Below, one piece after another: positions 1 to 7,549 of a stretch of 8,552 nucleotides of DNA. Made by a program: the position numbers and the translations under genes. The number at the start of each line of letters is the position of its first letter. Within the stretch, counting starts at the first letter, position 1. Origin of the DNA: Betaproteobacteria bacterium (lineage in GTDB: Bacteria; Pseudomonadota; Gammaproteobacteria; Burkholderiales; Rhodocyclaceae); NCBI GenBank assembly GCA_016880375.1, contig JAEHDO010000223.1, positions 1-8,552 on the forward strand, given 5' to 3'. The notes under the pieces are model-generated. The model was not told the DNA's origin, did not search any database, and saw only the letters and a program-made list of their open reading frames with translations.

Positions 1-1709
1 TCCAGTCCGGCCTTGCGGTTGATCTGCACCTGGCGCAGGCCCTTCTGCGTGATCTCGACCGGGTCCTCTGCCGTCCAGATCTTGGTATCCGGCGTATTCA
101 GGTGCTTGAGCACGGAGTGCAGCGTGGTCGTCTTGCCCGAGCCGGTCGGCCCGCAAACGAAGAACAGGCCGTAAGGCTTCTCGACCACGCTCTTCAAACG
201 CTCCAGGTTGTGCGGCAGGATGCCGAGTTTCTCGAGCGGGATCGGCTCGCCCGCAGCCAGGATGCGCATCACGACATCCTCGACGCCGCCGGCGGATGGA
301 ATCGTCGCCACGCGCAACTCGATGTCTATCGGACCGAATTTCTTGAACTTGATCTTGCCGTCCTGCGGCTTGCGCCGTTCGGAAATGTCGAGGTCGCACA
401 TGATCTTCAGGCGCGCCACCAGGGCGTTGCGGTAACTCGCCGGTATCTCGATGTAGTTGGCCAGCGAGCCGTCCTTGCGGAAGCGGATGATGGTCTTGTC
501 CTTGCCCGGCCGCGGTTCGATGTGGATGTCCGAAGCGCCCTGGCTATAGGCATCGATGATGATCTTGTTCACCAGCTTGACGAGTTCGTTGTCCGCCGCC
601 GCCGAGAGATCTTCGCCGGTCAGTTCGCCGCCGCCCTCCTCGCCCTCGTCCAGGCCGGAGAGCAGATCGCCGACCGAACCGTAGTCGGCAGACGCCCCGT
701 AGAACTGGTCGAGCGTCTGCTTGAATTCCTGGATGGTGGTGACGCGGAAAACCAGCTTGTTCTTGGGAAAGACGTTATTGACGATGCGCGAGCTCTTTAC
801 CTGCTCGGGATCCATCGTCAGGATAACGACGCCTTCCTTCCCTTCCTCGATCGGCAGCCACTGGTTCTCTTCGACGTATTCCCGCTTGAGATTTCTCAGC
901 AGGTCCATCGGCTTGATGCGGTCGTTCCGGTAGGGCTCGTAGGGCACGCCGAAGAACTTGGACAGCGCCGCGCCGATGGCCGCCTGCTTGACCTGGAATT
1001 CGTGCAGCAGCACTTCTTCGATATCCTGACCCTTACGCCGCGCCGAGCGCGTCGCAAGGTCGAATTCCGCAGTGGACAGCACGGCGTCGGCGACGAGGTG
1101 ATCGTACTTAGACTTGACGACGTGCGCAGGCTTCTGACGCTGGTTGAAAGCGATGGCCAGGGTTTCGCACAGCCCCTTGACGCCCTCTTCGGCGACCTGC
1201 GTAAAGGGTGTCCCGCCCTTGTTGTTGATCAGCTGGACGACCCCGAGCAACTCGCCGCTGTGGGCATCGGTAATCGGCGCCACCAGCATCTCCTTGGTAC
1301 GGTAGCCGGTGCGCTTGTCCACCTCCTGCAGGAAGCGCATGCTGGGGGTGTGCGACTTCAGCTCGGCCTCATCGTACACATCGCGGATGTTGGCAAGCTT
1401 CTTCGACAAGGCGACAAAACCGGCAATGCTCTGGTCGGCGATGGGCAGCCGCAGGTCCTTGAAGGAGTTGAGGCCGGTCTTGACCTTGGAGACGATGGAG
1501 GACTTGTCCTCGCTGACCGAATAGATGGTCAGGCGGTCAGCGTTGAAAAGCGTACAAATGTCCTGCGACAGCTCCAGCATGATCTCGTCGATGTTCGCTG
1601 TCGCATGGATCTTGTTTGTAACTGCCTGCAGGTTCTTGAAGAACTGCAAACGGTTGGCAACATCAGCCGCCCCGCCCGCATCCTGCGAAGTACCAAGCAC
1701 TGCACTCAT
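1..1709 (-). CDS. GAF-domain GspE/PilB-family secretion ATPase (3' end cut by window)
   Basis: Read by translating the minus strand from ATG at 1709; the frame stays open to position 1, giving 569 whole codons, and the C-terminus lies outside the window. Order of parts: a GAF domain at about residues 20-190; a GspE N-terminal-like region at about 200-340; an acidic Gly/Glu-rich linker at about 348-372; then the T2SS/T4P ATPase core. The core shows ASDIHIEP (391-398), Walker A GPTGSGKT (520-527) and an Asp-box TAEDPVE (546-552). His box, Walker B and any Cys4 zinc motif would fall past the edge. The family forms cytoplasmic hexamers that power pilus extension or type II secretion. The GAF fusion is unusual: INNK, F169 and E174 resemble the NKFDE motif of cyclic-nucleotide-binding GAF domains, with Ala173 at the Asp position. 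The start is supported by GGAGGGG 9 bases upstream (1719-1725). It lies 38 bases after the CNB-rhodanese gene, so it is probably the last visible gene of that operon. Family assignment is firm; the machine it drives is unknown. Confidence 0.95.
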   Translation of the reverse strand, partial: MSAVLGTSQDAGGAADVANRLQFFKNLQAVTNKIHATANIDEIMLELSQDICTLFNADRLTIYSVSEDKSSIVSKVKTGLNSFKDLRLPIADQSIAGFVALSKKLANIRDVYDEAELKSHTPSMRFLQEVDKRTGYRTKEMLVAPITDAHSGELLGVVQLINNKGGTPFTQVAEEGVKGLCETLAIAFNQRQKPAHVVKSKYDHLVADAVLSTAEFDLATRSARRKGQDIEEVLLHEFQVKQAAIGAALSKFFGVPYEPYRNDRIKPMDLLRNLKREYVEENQWLPIEEGKEGVVILTMDPEQVKSSRIVNNVFPKNKLVFRVTTIQEFKQTLDQFYGASADYGSVGDLLSGLDEGEEGGGELTGEDLSAAADNELVKLVNKIIIDAYSQGASDIHIEPRPGKDKTIIRFRKDGSLANYIEIPASYRNALVARLKIMCDLDISERRKPQDGKIKFKKFGPIDIELRVATIPSAGGVEDVVMRILAAGEPIPLEKLGILPHNLERLKSVVEKPYGLFFVCGPTGSGKTTTLHSVLKHLNTPDTKIWTAEDPVEITQKGLRQVQINRKAGL

Positions 1710-1747
1710 TTCAGACCACCCCTCCGAGCCATAGGGACCCGCGCGTG

Positions 1748-2812
1748 TTATCCCGCGCTGCCGCGGAAGCCGCCTTCAAGCAGATGCGCCTTGTAGCCGC
1801 GCTGGGAGAGCAGAAACGCCGCCGCCGAACTGCGCCGTCCGCTCTGACAATAAACAATATACTCCTTCTCGCGGTCAAGCGAGCCGAACAGGTTGCGTAT
1901 CTCGTTGAGCGGGATATTGATCGCGCCCGGCAGTTTGTCTGCGTTGTATTCGACCGCAAAACGGACATCCAGCCAGATTCCCCCGCCAGCCACTTTGGCC
2001 TGCGCCTCCCGCATCGAAATCCGGTGCATCAGGGGCTCTTTCAGCAGTTCGACAAAGTCCGCCTTCGCCAAGCGGAGCAGAACACCATCGGTCTTCATGG
2101 CGACGCTCGCATTCCGCTTGGCATTCGCCACCAGAGCTTCTTCGCCAAAGGCGTCGCCGCCCTTGATCTCGGCCAACTCCACGCATGCGCCGCCAATCTG
2201 GCGCGTCACCTGGCAACGGCCGCTTTCGATCACGTAGTAGAAATCCCCGTCATCGCCCTCATGAATGATGCTTTGGCCGCGCGACACCTTGACTCGCTGG
2301 AACCGCTTGAGCAACTCCTCGATATGGGCGGAAGGCAGGGTGGCAAAGATGCCCCTCGTCAGGTTTTCGGCCGCGAACATGCCCGTCATGGTGCGCCAGT
2401 CGGTACGATCCACCGCTTCGGTGGCCTTCTTTGCGACAGCGGCCGAAGGCGCAGCCAACTGGTCCCAAGTCAGCATGATATCCAGCACTTCCTCGTCGAT
2501 TCGAAGAAGTTCGACATCCGTGATCGCCTTGGCGCCGGTAAAGGCGGGCTTTCGCTTGTCCAGGGACCGCATCGCGGCCTCTGTGCCCCCCACCATGATT
2601 TCCGAACTTGTATCCGGGTTGTCGAGCTTCAGTTCTCCCTTGACGAGGTATACCGCTTGCCCCTGAAGGCCTTTCAGCCTGAACGGATCCTGATTTCGGC
2701 TGACTTTGTCTGCATAGCACATGCGGGAAATCTCGCGCAGACTGTCAGGCGACAAGGCGTCAAGCGGCTCCAGCTTGCCCAGAACTTCGATGGATATCGA
2801 TGGCGTACTCAC
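1748..2812 (-). CDS. Tandem cyclic-nucleotide-binding domains fused to a rhodanese
   Basis: A 354-residue soluble protein with no signal peptide and no membrane segment. Residues about 12-115 look like a CNB beta-roll that has lost its phosphate-binding cassette. Residues about 155-262 are a good CNB domain: the cassette FGEEAL (222-227), followed by KRNASV (232-237), keeps the Glu that contacts ribose and the Arg that contacts the cyclic phosphate. Residues about 265-354 are a rhodanese domain with the active loop CQSGRR (Cys322-Arg327), LDVR at 281-284 and a C-terminal LLEGG. There is no helix-turn-helix, so this is not a Crp-like transcription factor. The likely role, by inference, is a cAMP- or cGMP-gated sulfurtransferase or persulfide sensor; the rhodanese Cys can carry a persulfide in this family. 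The start is GTG: an in-frame TAG lies four codons upstream and the next Met is residue 31, so no better start exists, yet no clear Shine-Dalgarno is present. It follows the phosphodiesterase gene by 9 bases. Confidence 0.93.
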   Translation of the reverse strand: MSTPSISIEVLGKLEPLDALSPDSLREISRMCYADKVSRNQDPFRLKGLQGQAVYLVKGELKLDNPDTSSEIMVGGTEAAMRSLDKRKPAFTGAKAITDVELLRIDEEVLDIMLTWDQLAAPSAAVAKKATEAVDRTDWRTMTGMFAAENLTRGIFATLPSAHIEELLKRFQRVKVSRGQSIIHEGDDGDFYYVIESGRCQVTRQIGGACVELAEIKGGDAFGEEALVANAKRNASVAMKTDGVLLRLAKADFVELLKEPLMHRISMREAQAKVAGGGIWLDVRFAVEYNADKLPGAINIPLNEIRNLFGSLDREKEYIVYCQSGRRSSAAAFLLSQRGYKAHLLEGGFRGSAG

Positions 2813-2821
2813 CGCGGGGCT

Positions 2822-3589
2822 CTATAGATCAAAAACCTGGTTGTTCTGCAGCATCCTCGGCTTGTACTCGCCAATGAATTCCTCGATTTCCTGCATGGTC
2901 AATTCAATCTGACCCGGCTTGAGATGGGTGATGTAAATTTCAGCCTCACGCTGCAGCTTGAGCAACTCCCCCTTCAGCATGTCCGGGCATAGATGCTTGG
3001 AGGCAATGGCAAGCTGTCGCTCACGGTTGGAAAAGGCGGTTTCGATGATGAGATAACGCAGGTTGCGGATCTTGTTCACGGCCTTCCACAACTCGTCGCA
3101 TACCGATGTGTCGCCGCTGAATACCAGGCTACCTTCGCCGGAATCGATGCGATAACCAACCGCGGGGACGGTGTGGTTGGCCGGCAAGGGGGTAATTTCC
3201 CGCCCCTCCACTTTCACTGCCATGCCGACCTTGGTCTCGGCATAGCCCATAAAGGGTTTGTCACGGTTGGGAATCTCGGAGAAGTCGGGCCAGATTGCCC
3301 AGTTGAAGATGTGCGCCTGGATGATTTCCAGCGTGGCCTGGGTGGCATGCACCGTCAGCGGTTTGTTGCGCATGTCCCCTACGGTATCTACGATAAACGG
3401 CAGGCAGGCGACGTGGTCGAGATGGGAGTGCGTAATGAAGACATGGTCGATCAGTGCCAGTTCGGCAAGCGACAGATCCCCCACCCCCGTTCCTGCGTCA
3501 ATCAGGATGTCATGGTCGACCAGCAATGAGGTCGTACGCAAATGACGCCCGCCGATCCCGCCACTACAGCCGAGAACCCTGACCTTCAT
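2822..3589 (-). CDS. Metallo-beta-lactamase-fold cyclic nucleotide phosphodiesterase-like hydrolase
   Basis: A 255-residue cytoplasmic protein of the metallo-beta-lactamase fold. The metal ligands are all present: THSHLDH (His54, His56, Asp58, His59), His139 in ANHTVP, Asp160 in FSGDT, and a final His222 in ITHLKPG; SKHL (His199) gives a further conserved histidine. The HSHLDH block followed by a hydrophobic stretch, and the overall layout, are like class II 3',5'-cyclic-nucleotide phosphodiesterases (yeast Pde1 / bacterial CpdP type), which hydrolyse cAMP or cGMP. Related enzymes of this fold include RNase Z and other phosphodiesterases, so the substrate is not certain. Its place 14 bases after a nucleotide cyclase and 9 bases before a CNB-domain protein makes cyclic-nucleotide turnover the best reading. 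The ATG start is preceded by AAAAGAGA, a modest ribosome site. All catalytic residues are intact, so it is expected to be active. Confidence 0.9.
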   Translation of the reverse strand: MKVRVLGCSGGIGGRHLRTTSLLVDHDILIDAGTGVGDLSLAELALIDHVFITHSHLDHVACLPFIVDTVGDMRNKPLTVHATQATLEIIQAHIFNWAIWPDFSEIPNRDKPFMGYAETKVGMAVKVEGREITPLPANHTVPAVGYRIDSGEGSLVFSGDTSVCDELWKAVNKIRNLRYLIIETAFSNRERQLAIASKHLCPDMLKGELLKLQREAEIYITHLKPGQIELTMQEIEEFIGEYKPRMLQNNQVFDL

Positions 3590-3603
3590 CGTTTAATTCT
3601 CTT

Positions 3604-5835
3604 TTATTTTGATTCAAACTTCCACACGCCATTCCAGCCCGCTTCGGGTGGTTCCCTTCGCAGGTGAGCCACCCGTTCCATGTACTTGCCATACAGGCCC
3701 CGCTCGGGCGCCATACGCGAAAGGTTGAGCAGGGTCACCTCCACCTGATCCCAGTCCTGGGCACGGTAGTGCCGCAAAGCCTGGTTCCAAAGCTTCAACT
3801 CCTCATGCGCCGCCTTGCCTATTTCACCTTCCAAGCCGATAGGCTCGTAAATGGCGACAGGCTCCTCCTTGCCTTTCACCTGCACCCGGTCCACCTCGCG
3901 GAAGACGATGTCCTTGATGGCCTTGCGCGTCGTCTCTCCGACTAGGATGCCAACGCTGTATTGCTTGGTAATGCCCTCAAGCCGCGAACCAAGGTTAACC
4001 GCGTCTCCCATGACAGTATAGGCCTTGCGCACGGACGATCCCATGTCCCCCACGGTCATTTCACCCGTATTCACGCCCACTCCGATCTTGACTTCCGGCC
4101 AGCCTTTTGCGGCAAAGACCTTGTTGACCGCTGGCAATGCCGCCTGCATCTGCATCGCAGTGACGACCGCCTGCCGGGCATGCTGGGCATCGCTCACAGG
4201 AGCCCCCCAAAAGGCCATGATGGCGTCCCCGATATACTTGTCCAGGGTGCCGCGGTTCTTGCGCACCACGTCGGTCATTGCAGTCAGGTACTCATTCATC
4301 AATCGTGTCAATTCATCCGGCCCAAGCCCCTCGGAAATCGTCGTGAAGCCGCGAATGTCGGAAAATAGCACCGTAAGCTCGGCTTTGCGCCCATCCATGC
4401 TATAGGACTCGGGATTGCGGCTCATCTCCTCCACGAGCTCGGGTGGCACGTACTGCCCGAACAGTTCCGTAAACTGGCGCTTGGTTTTGGACTCGACGAA
4501 GTAACCATATGACATGTTGAGGGCGAACAAGGCCAGCACCATGAGAATGCTCGACCCCAGCGGCAGCACCAGGTTGCCGAAATGCCAGAAAATCAGATTC
4601 ACCGTGACCACGAAGAGCAGAACCACCAGAGACACCAAGGTGGCGCGCAGCGGTGACAGTAAGGGCAGGATCAGCACCATGACCAGGCCGGCCAGCAAGA
4701 GCAGCACGACTTCCGCCCCCAGCACGTATGGGGGCTTCAGTTTGATGCCGCCGTCGAGCATGCCGGTAATCAGGTTGGCATGGATTTCCACACCGGGATA
4801 GGCCTCGCCGACCGGCGTGGCACGTAAATCGAGCAGGCCGGGTGCGGTCGTGCCGACGAGGGCTATCTTGCCCTTGAGTTCCCCGGGCTTGATCCGATCG
4901 GCCATGATGTCCGCAATTGAATAGTAGCGGAAGCTGCCTTGATAGCCGCGGTACGGAATGAGCACGGCGACCTCATCGTCGACGGGAATACGCAGGGTGC
5001 CCCGCGCCGTGGGCAAGTCAATGGCTTCCATGCCCTGATAGCCCCTACTGGAGAACCAGCGGTCTTCCGGAAACCAGGGGACGACCTTCGGCTGGCCGAT
5101 CAGGGCGCGCACCATGGCCAGAGACAGTGCCTCGTAATATTCCCCCTTGTATTCGGCCAGCAGCGGGACACGGCGCGAAATGCCGTCGAAGTCCACCAGG
5201 GGATTGAAATGGCCGCCGGAGAAGGCAGCCTTCTGGAATTCGGCCAGATTGCCGCCATGCGTCAGGTACGTGACGAATGGAATGCTGCGGCCGGTAAACG
5301 AGCCTGCCGGCAAGGCCGGCGGCGGTAGCGCGCCGGAAGCCACACCATCCTTCACGTTGGATAGGTAATAGCCCAGGATTACCGGGCGACCCTTGAGCGT
5401 CTCGATGAATCTGCCATCGTTGTCCAACTGGGGCCGGAGCGCCTGCAAGGCGGCCTGGAATGTGGCACTGTCCTTCAGTTCGCTCCGGGCAAGCCGGTCA
5501 AGCACCTTCAGTCCGGAGCTTTCGTCCGGCTCGGCAAAGACAACGTCGAAACCGAGCAGCGTAATGCCGTGCTGATCGAAGAGCTTATTGACGAGTTGCG
5601 AGACGCGATCCCGCCCCCATGGCCAGCGGCCGATCTCTCCAAGGGATTTCTCGTCGATATCGAGGATGACGACACGATCATCCACGCTCTGCGGCATTGT
5701 GAGCCGGACTTTCGTGTCGTAGATGATGGCATCGAGGCGGCTGACAAAGCCGAACTGGTAGAACCGAGCGGCATGGCCGAGCAGAACCAGCAGAACCAGG
5801 AAGCCCAGCGTGTACCTGACGATGTGCTGCTTCAA
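3604..5835 (-). CDS. CHASE2-domain membrane adenylate/guanylate cyclase
   Basis: A 743-residue membrane protein. One N-terminal membrane segment (about 8-28) is followed by a periplasmic CHASE2 sensor (about 30-365), three closely spaced membrane helices (about 372-445), a short linker and a class III nucleotide cyclase domain (about 484-665). Metal-binding aspartates are Asp493 in FSDIRGFT and Asp537 in YIGDAIMAFWGAP. The purine-selecting pair is Lys533 and Asp611, which favours ATP and so cAMP. The transition-state pair is Asn614 and Arg618 in NLGSRLE. The C-terminal tail (about 675-743), ending in a GWNGVW motif, resembles tails seen on other CHASE2 cyclases. The start is TTG: an in-frame stop lies upstream with no ATG or GTG between, and the next ATG (residue 47) would delete the first membrane helix. 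GAGAGGGGG at 5841-5849 sits 5 bases before it. It is the first gene after the 112-base gap, so it probably opens the operon. Confidence 0.96.
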   Translation of the reverse strand: MKQHIVRYTLGFLVLLVLLGHAARFYQFGFVSRLDAIIYDTKVRLTMPQSVDDRVVILDIDEKSLGEIGRWPWGRDRVSQLVNKLFDQHGITLLGFDVVFAEPDESSGLKVLDRLARSELKDSATFQAALQALRPQLDNDGRFIETLKGRPVILGYYLSNVKDGVASGALPPPALPAGSFTGRSIPFVTYLTHGGNLAEFQKAAFSGGHFNPLVDFDGISRRVPLLAEYKGEYYEALSLAMVRALIGQPKVVPWFPEDRWFSSRGYQGMEAIDLPTARGTLRIPVDDEVAVLIPYRGYQGSFRYYSIADIMADRIKPGELKGKIALVGTTAPGLLDLRATPVGEAYPGVEIHANLITGMLDGGIKLKPPYVLGAEVVLLLLAGLVMVLILPLLSPLRATLVSLVVLLFVVTVNLIFWHFGNLVLPLGSSILMVLALFALNMSYGYFVESKTKRQFTELFGQYVPPELVEEMSRNPESYSMDGRKAELTVLFSDIRGFTTISEGLGPDELTRLMNEYLTAMTDVVRKNRGTLDKYIGDAIMAFWGAPVSDAQHARQAVVTAMQMQAALPAVNKVFAAKGWPEVKIGVGVNTGEMTVGDMGSSVRKAYTVMGDAVNLGSRLEGITKQYSVGILVGETTRKAIKDIVFREVDRVQVKGKEEPVAIYEPIGLEGEIGKAAHEELKLWNQALRHYRAQDWDQVEVTLLNLSRMAPERGLYGKYMERVAHLRREPPEAGWNGVWKFESK

Positions 5836-5840
5836 GACCG

Positions 5841-5849
5841 CCCCCTCTC
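5841..5849 (-). promoter_or_regulatory. Shine-Dalgarno for the TTG start of the cyclase
   Basis: On the minus strand GAGAGGGGG ends 5 bases before TTG at 5835. It matters because it supports a non-ATG start that keeps the N-terminal membrane helix of the CHASE2 cyclase. Confidence 0.6.
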
Positions 5850-5895
5850 GAGCTTCCCTCCCACGGGCAAGCTTAACCCCGGCCTGATGGTGGCG

Positions 5896-5913
5896 GCATG
5901 AACAGTTTCACGC
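5896..5913. promoter_or_regulatory. Possible CRP/FNR-family operator in the 112-base gap
   Basis: The plus strand reads GCATGA-ACAGTT-TCACGC, a near-palindrome (5 of 6 arm positions pair) with the TGA-N6-TCA core and spacing of CRP sites; it matches the full TGTGA-N6-TCACA consensus only in part (4 of 5 and 3 of 5). Its centre is about 70 bases upstream of the cyclase start. A weak -10-like element, TAAGCT (5870-5875 read on the minus strand), is centred 32 bases further downstream, the spacing expected of a class II CRP promoter. If real, cAMP would feed back on transcription of its own cyclase operon. A single imperfect dyad can arise by chance, so this is a suggestion only. Confidence 0.3.
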
Positions 5914-5947
5914 AACCTGGCTATGCCCCCCGATGACGCCGCTGCGC

Positions 5948-6703
5948 TCAGCTCTTGAAGAAGAACTCCATCTTCACGCCGGCCAGCTCAATGACATCAT
6001 GGTCTTTCAGTTCGCGCGGATGGGTGTCCAGCGTGGTGCCATTGACGACCGGGAAATTGACCCCTTCCACATGAGTGATGAAGTAGCCGTGCGGTCTGCG
6101 CGTGATAACGGCCACCTGTACGCCCGGCTTGCCCAGCGTGGTGAGGTTCTTTGTGAGCTCCAGCTCTTTCCCCGCACTGGCGCCAGTCAGGATCTGGATG
6201 GCCCCGGGCGCCACGGCCTGTGGAGGCGGTGTTGCAGAGGCGGCCGCCTGGGAAGGCGGCGCCATGCCGGTATGCGTATCGACAGCCTTCATGCCGATCT
6301 GGGTGTCGCTCATCGAAGGTGACTTGGCGGCCGTCTGCTCCACCGTCTTCTTCATCAGGTCGGGACGCAGCACCATCGTCTTCTCGAAGTCGGCAGCCGT
6401 CGTCTGCGAAGGCGTCTCGTTGATGTATTTGAGCTTGTACTTGCCCAGCTCAACGACGTCGTTGTTCTGCAGGAAATGTTTCTTGATCGGCTGGCCGTTC
6501 ACGTAAGTGCCGTTGGTGCTGTTCAGGTCCTCGAGAAACGAATCGTTAAGAATCGTCACGATCACCGAGTGCTCGCCGCTGATGGCCAGATTGTCGATCT
6601 GGATATCGTTGTGCGGCTTGCGCCCGATCGTCGTCCGCTCCTTGGTGAGCGGAATTTCCTTGAGCACCAGGCCATCCATGCTTAAGATTAACTTAGAAGC
6701 CAT
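5948..6703 (-). CDS. FHA-domain phosphothreonine-binding protein
   Basis: A 251-residue soluble protein. The N-terminal FHA domain (about 5-95) has the full set of binding residues: Gly27-Arg28, Ser42-x-x-His45 and the NSTNGTYVNG loop (61-70). FHA domains bind phosphothreonine peptides. A linker (about 98-166) contains EKTMVL around Thr109, two DTxxGM repeats (133-138 and 142-147) and an Ala/Pro-rich stretch. The C-terminal part (about 168-251) looks like a second FHA fold with its binding residues lost: Gly-Lys replaces Gly-Arg at 191-192, and ITRRPH stands where S-x-x-H is expected, though VNG at 220-222 remains. It may therefore be structural. The ATG start has AGAAGG 7 bases upstream (6711-6716). 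It follows the phosphatase gene by 20 bases and the kinase is two genes upstream, so it is very likely the reader, and possibly a substrate, of that kinase. Confidence 0.94.
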   Translation of the reverse strand: MASKLILSMDGLVLKEIPLTKERTTIGRKPHNDIQIDNLAISGEHSVIVTILNDSFLEDLNSTNGTYVNGQPIKKHFLQNNDVVELGKYKLKYINETPSQTTAADFEKTMVLRPDLMKKTVEQTAAKSPSMSDTQIGMKAVDTHTGMAPPSQAAASATPPPQAVAPGAIQILTGASAGKELELTKNLTTLGKPGVQVAVITRRPHGYFITHVEGVNFPVVNGTTLDTHPRELKDHDVIELAGVKMEFFFKS

Positions 6704-6723
6704 GTTGCGTCCTTCTCGTCAAT

Positions 6724-7545
6724 TCACTTGAACCATTGCAGCAGCCGCGCCCACCAGCTGCGTGCCGCCGGATATTCGCGCGCGATGCGCACCAGTACCA
6801 CTGAAACATTGTCCCGCCCCCCGCTATCGTTCGCCGTCTGAATCAGCTGCGTTGCCGCCAGGTCGAGATTGGCGGAGAGTGCCTGCAGGGTCAGGGCAAT
6901 CTCCTCGTCTTCGACCATGTCGTTGAGGCCGTCGGAGCACAGCAGGTAGAGGTCTCCCGGCATCGTATCGTAATCGCGGATTTCCGGCTCGACCACCGGA
7001 TCCACTCCAAGCGCACGCGTAACTAGGTTCTTGTTCTGCGAATGGCGCGCTTCGTCTGCCGTAATCATGCCGCTGTCGATCTGCTCCTGCAACAGGGAAT
7101 GATCTCGCGTAATCGCCTGGAATTCGTCCCCGCGCAGGCGGTAGAGGCGCGAATCGCCAATGTGGGCGACTGTCATCATGTTGTCGTAAAACAGGGTCAC
7201 CACCAGGGTCGTGCCCATGCCGGCATACTGCGGCTGGCTCTGCGCTGCCTGGTAGATGGCCGTATTGGCCCTGGCGATTTCGGTTTCGAGAACGCTGTGC
7301 GAATACAGTTTTCCGGAAGCGTCCAGCTGGTGCGGCGCCGTCTTCTGGAAGGCCTTTTCCAACTCGCTGCCCAGCAGCGTGGTCGCCATGCCGCTAGCCA
7401 CTTCGCCTGCATTGTAGCCGCCCATGCCGTCGGCGAGGATGGCCAGGCCCAGCGCGGCATTGGAAAAAACCGCGTCCTCGTTATGCGAGCGCACCATGCC
7501 GGCATCCGTGCGGCTTGCCATTTGCAATGCCTGGCTGAGATCCAT
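6724..7545 (-). CDS. PP2C-family Ser/Thr protein phosphatase
   Basis: A soluble phosphatase of 273 residues, close to the usual size of bacterial Stp/PstP catalytic domains. In order it shows SRTDAG and RSHNED near the N-terminus, LADGMGG (metal-binding Asp39), GMGTTL, AHIGDSRLY, ITRDHSLLQ, a flap region with NLVTRALG, CSDGLND (Asp205) and GGRDNVSVV (Asp245, Asn246). All metal and phosphate-binding positions are present, so it should be an active Mn/Mg-dependent enzyme that reverses the kinase encoded just upstream. The short tail, Trp/Arg-rich, is not a clear membrane helix. Two adjacent ATG codons (7548 and 7545) are possible; GAGG of the GAGGGG element is 6 bases from the second, which I chose. 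A TTG at 7557 overlaps the kinase stop and is less likely. The overlap of this ribosome site with the kinase stop codon suggests translational coupling. Confidence 0.95.
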   Translation of the reverse strand: MDLSQALQMASRTDAGMVRSHNEDAVFSNAALGLAILADGMGGYNAGEVASGMATTLLGSELEKAFQKTAPHQLDASGKLYSHSVLETEIARANTAIYQAAQSQPQYAGMGTTLVVTLFYDNMMTVAHIGDSRLYRLRGDEFQAITRDHSLLQEQIDSGMITADEARHSQNKNLVTRALGVDPVVEPEIRDYDTMPGDLYLLCSDGLNDMVEDEEIALTLQALSANLDLAATQLIQTANDSGGRDNVSVVLVRIAREYPAARSWWARLLQWFK

Positions 7546-7549
7546 CATT

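Noticed and set aside
840..1100. c-di-GMP-binding MshEN motif in the ATPase
   Set aside because: The region aligns by eye with the GspE N-terminal fold but lacks the RLG-x-x-L and spaced Leu/Gln pattern of MshEN binders, so c-di-GMP control is not supported.
1710..1747. Separate promoter for the ATPase gene
   Set aside because: The 38-base gap shows a ribosome site but no convincing -35/-10 pair, so read-through from the upstream gene is simpler.
102..1796. Plus-strand open frame of 564 codons opposite the ATPase gene
   Set aside because: It is antisense to a gene with clear GAF and Walker A motifs, its product shows no domain, and long antisense frames are common in GC-rich genes with strong third-position bias.
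1748..2812. Crp/Fnr-type transcription factor
   Set aside because: The CNB domains are followed by a rhodanese, and no helix-turn-helix can be seen.
1745..2827. Plus-strand open frame of 360 codons opposite the CNB-rhodanese gene
   Set aside because: Same shadow effect: the minus strand holds the recognisable domains over the same span, and no family is recognisable on the plus strand.
5863..5880. Inverted repeat CGGG-N10-CCCG around an AAGCTT palindrome as a terminator after the FHA gene
   Set aside because: The stem is only four pairs with a long loop and there is no T-run after it, so it does not support intrinsic termination.
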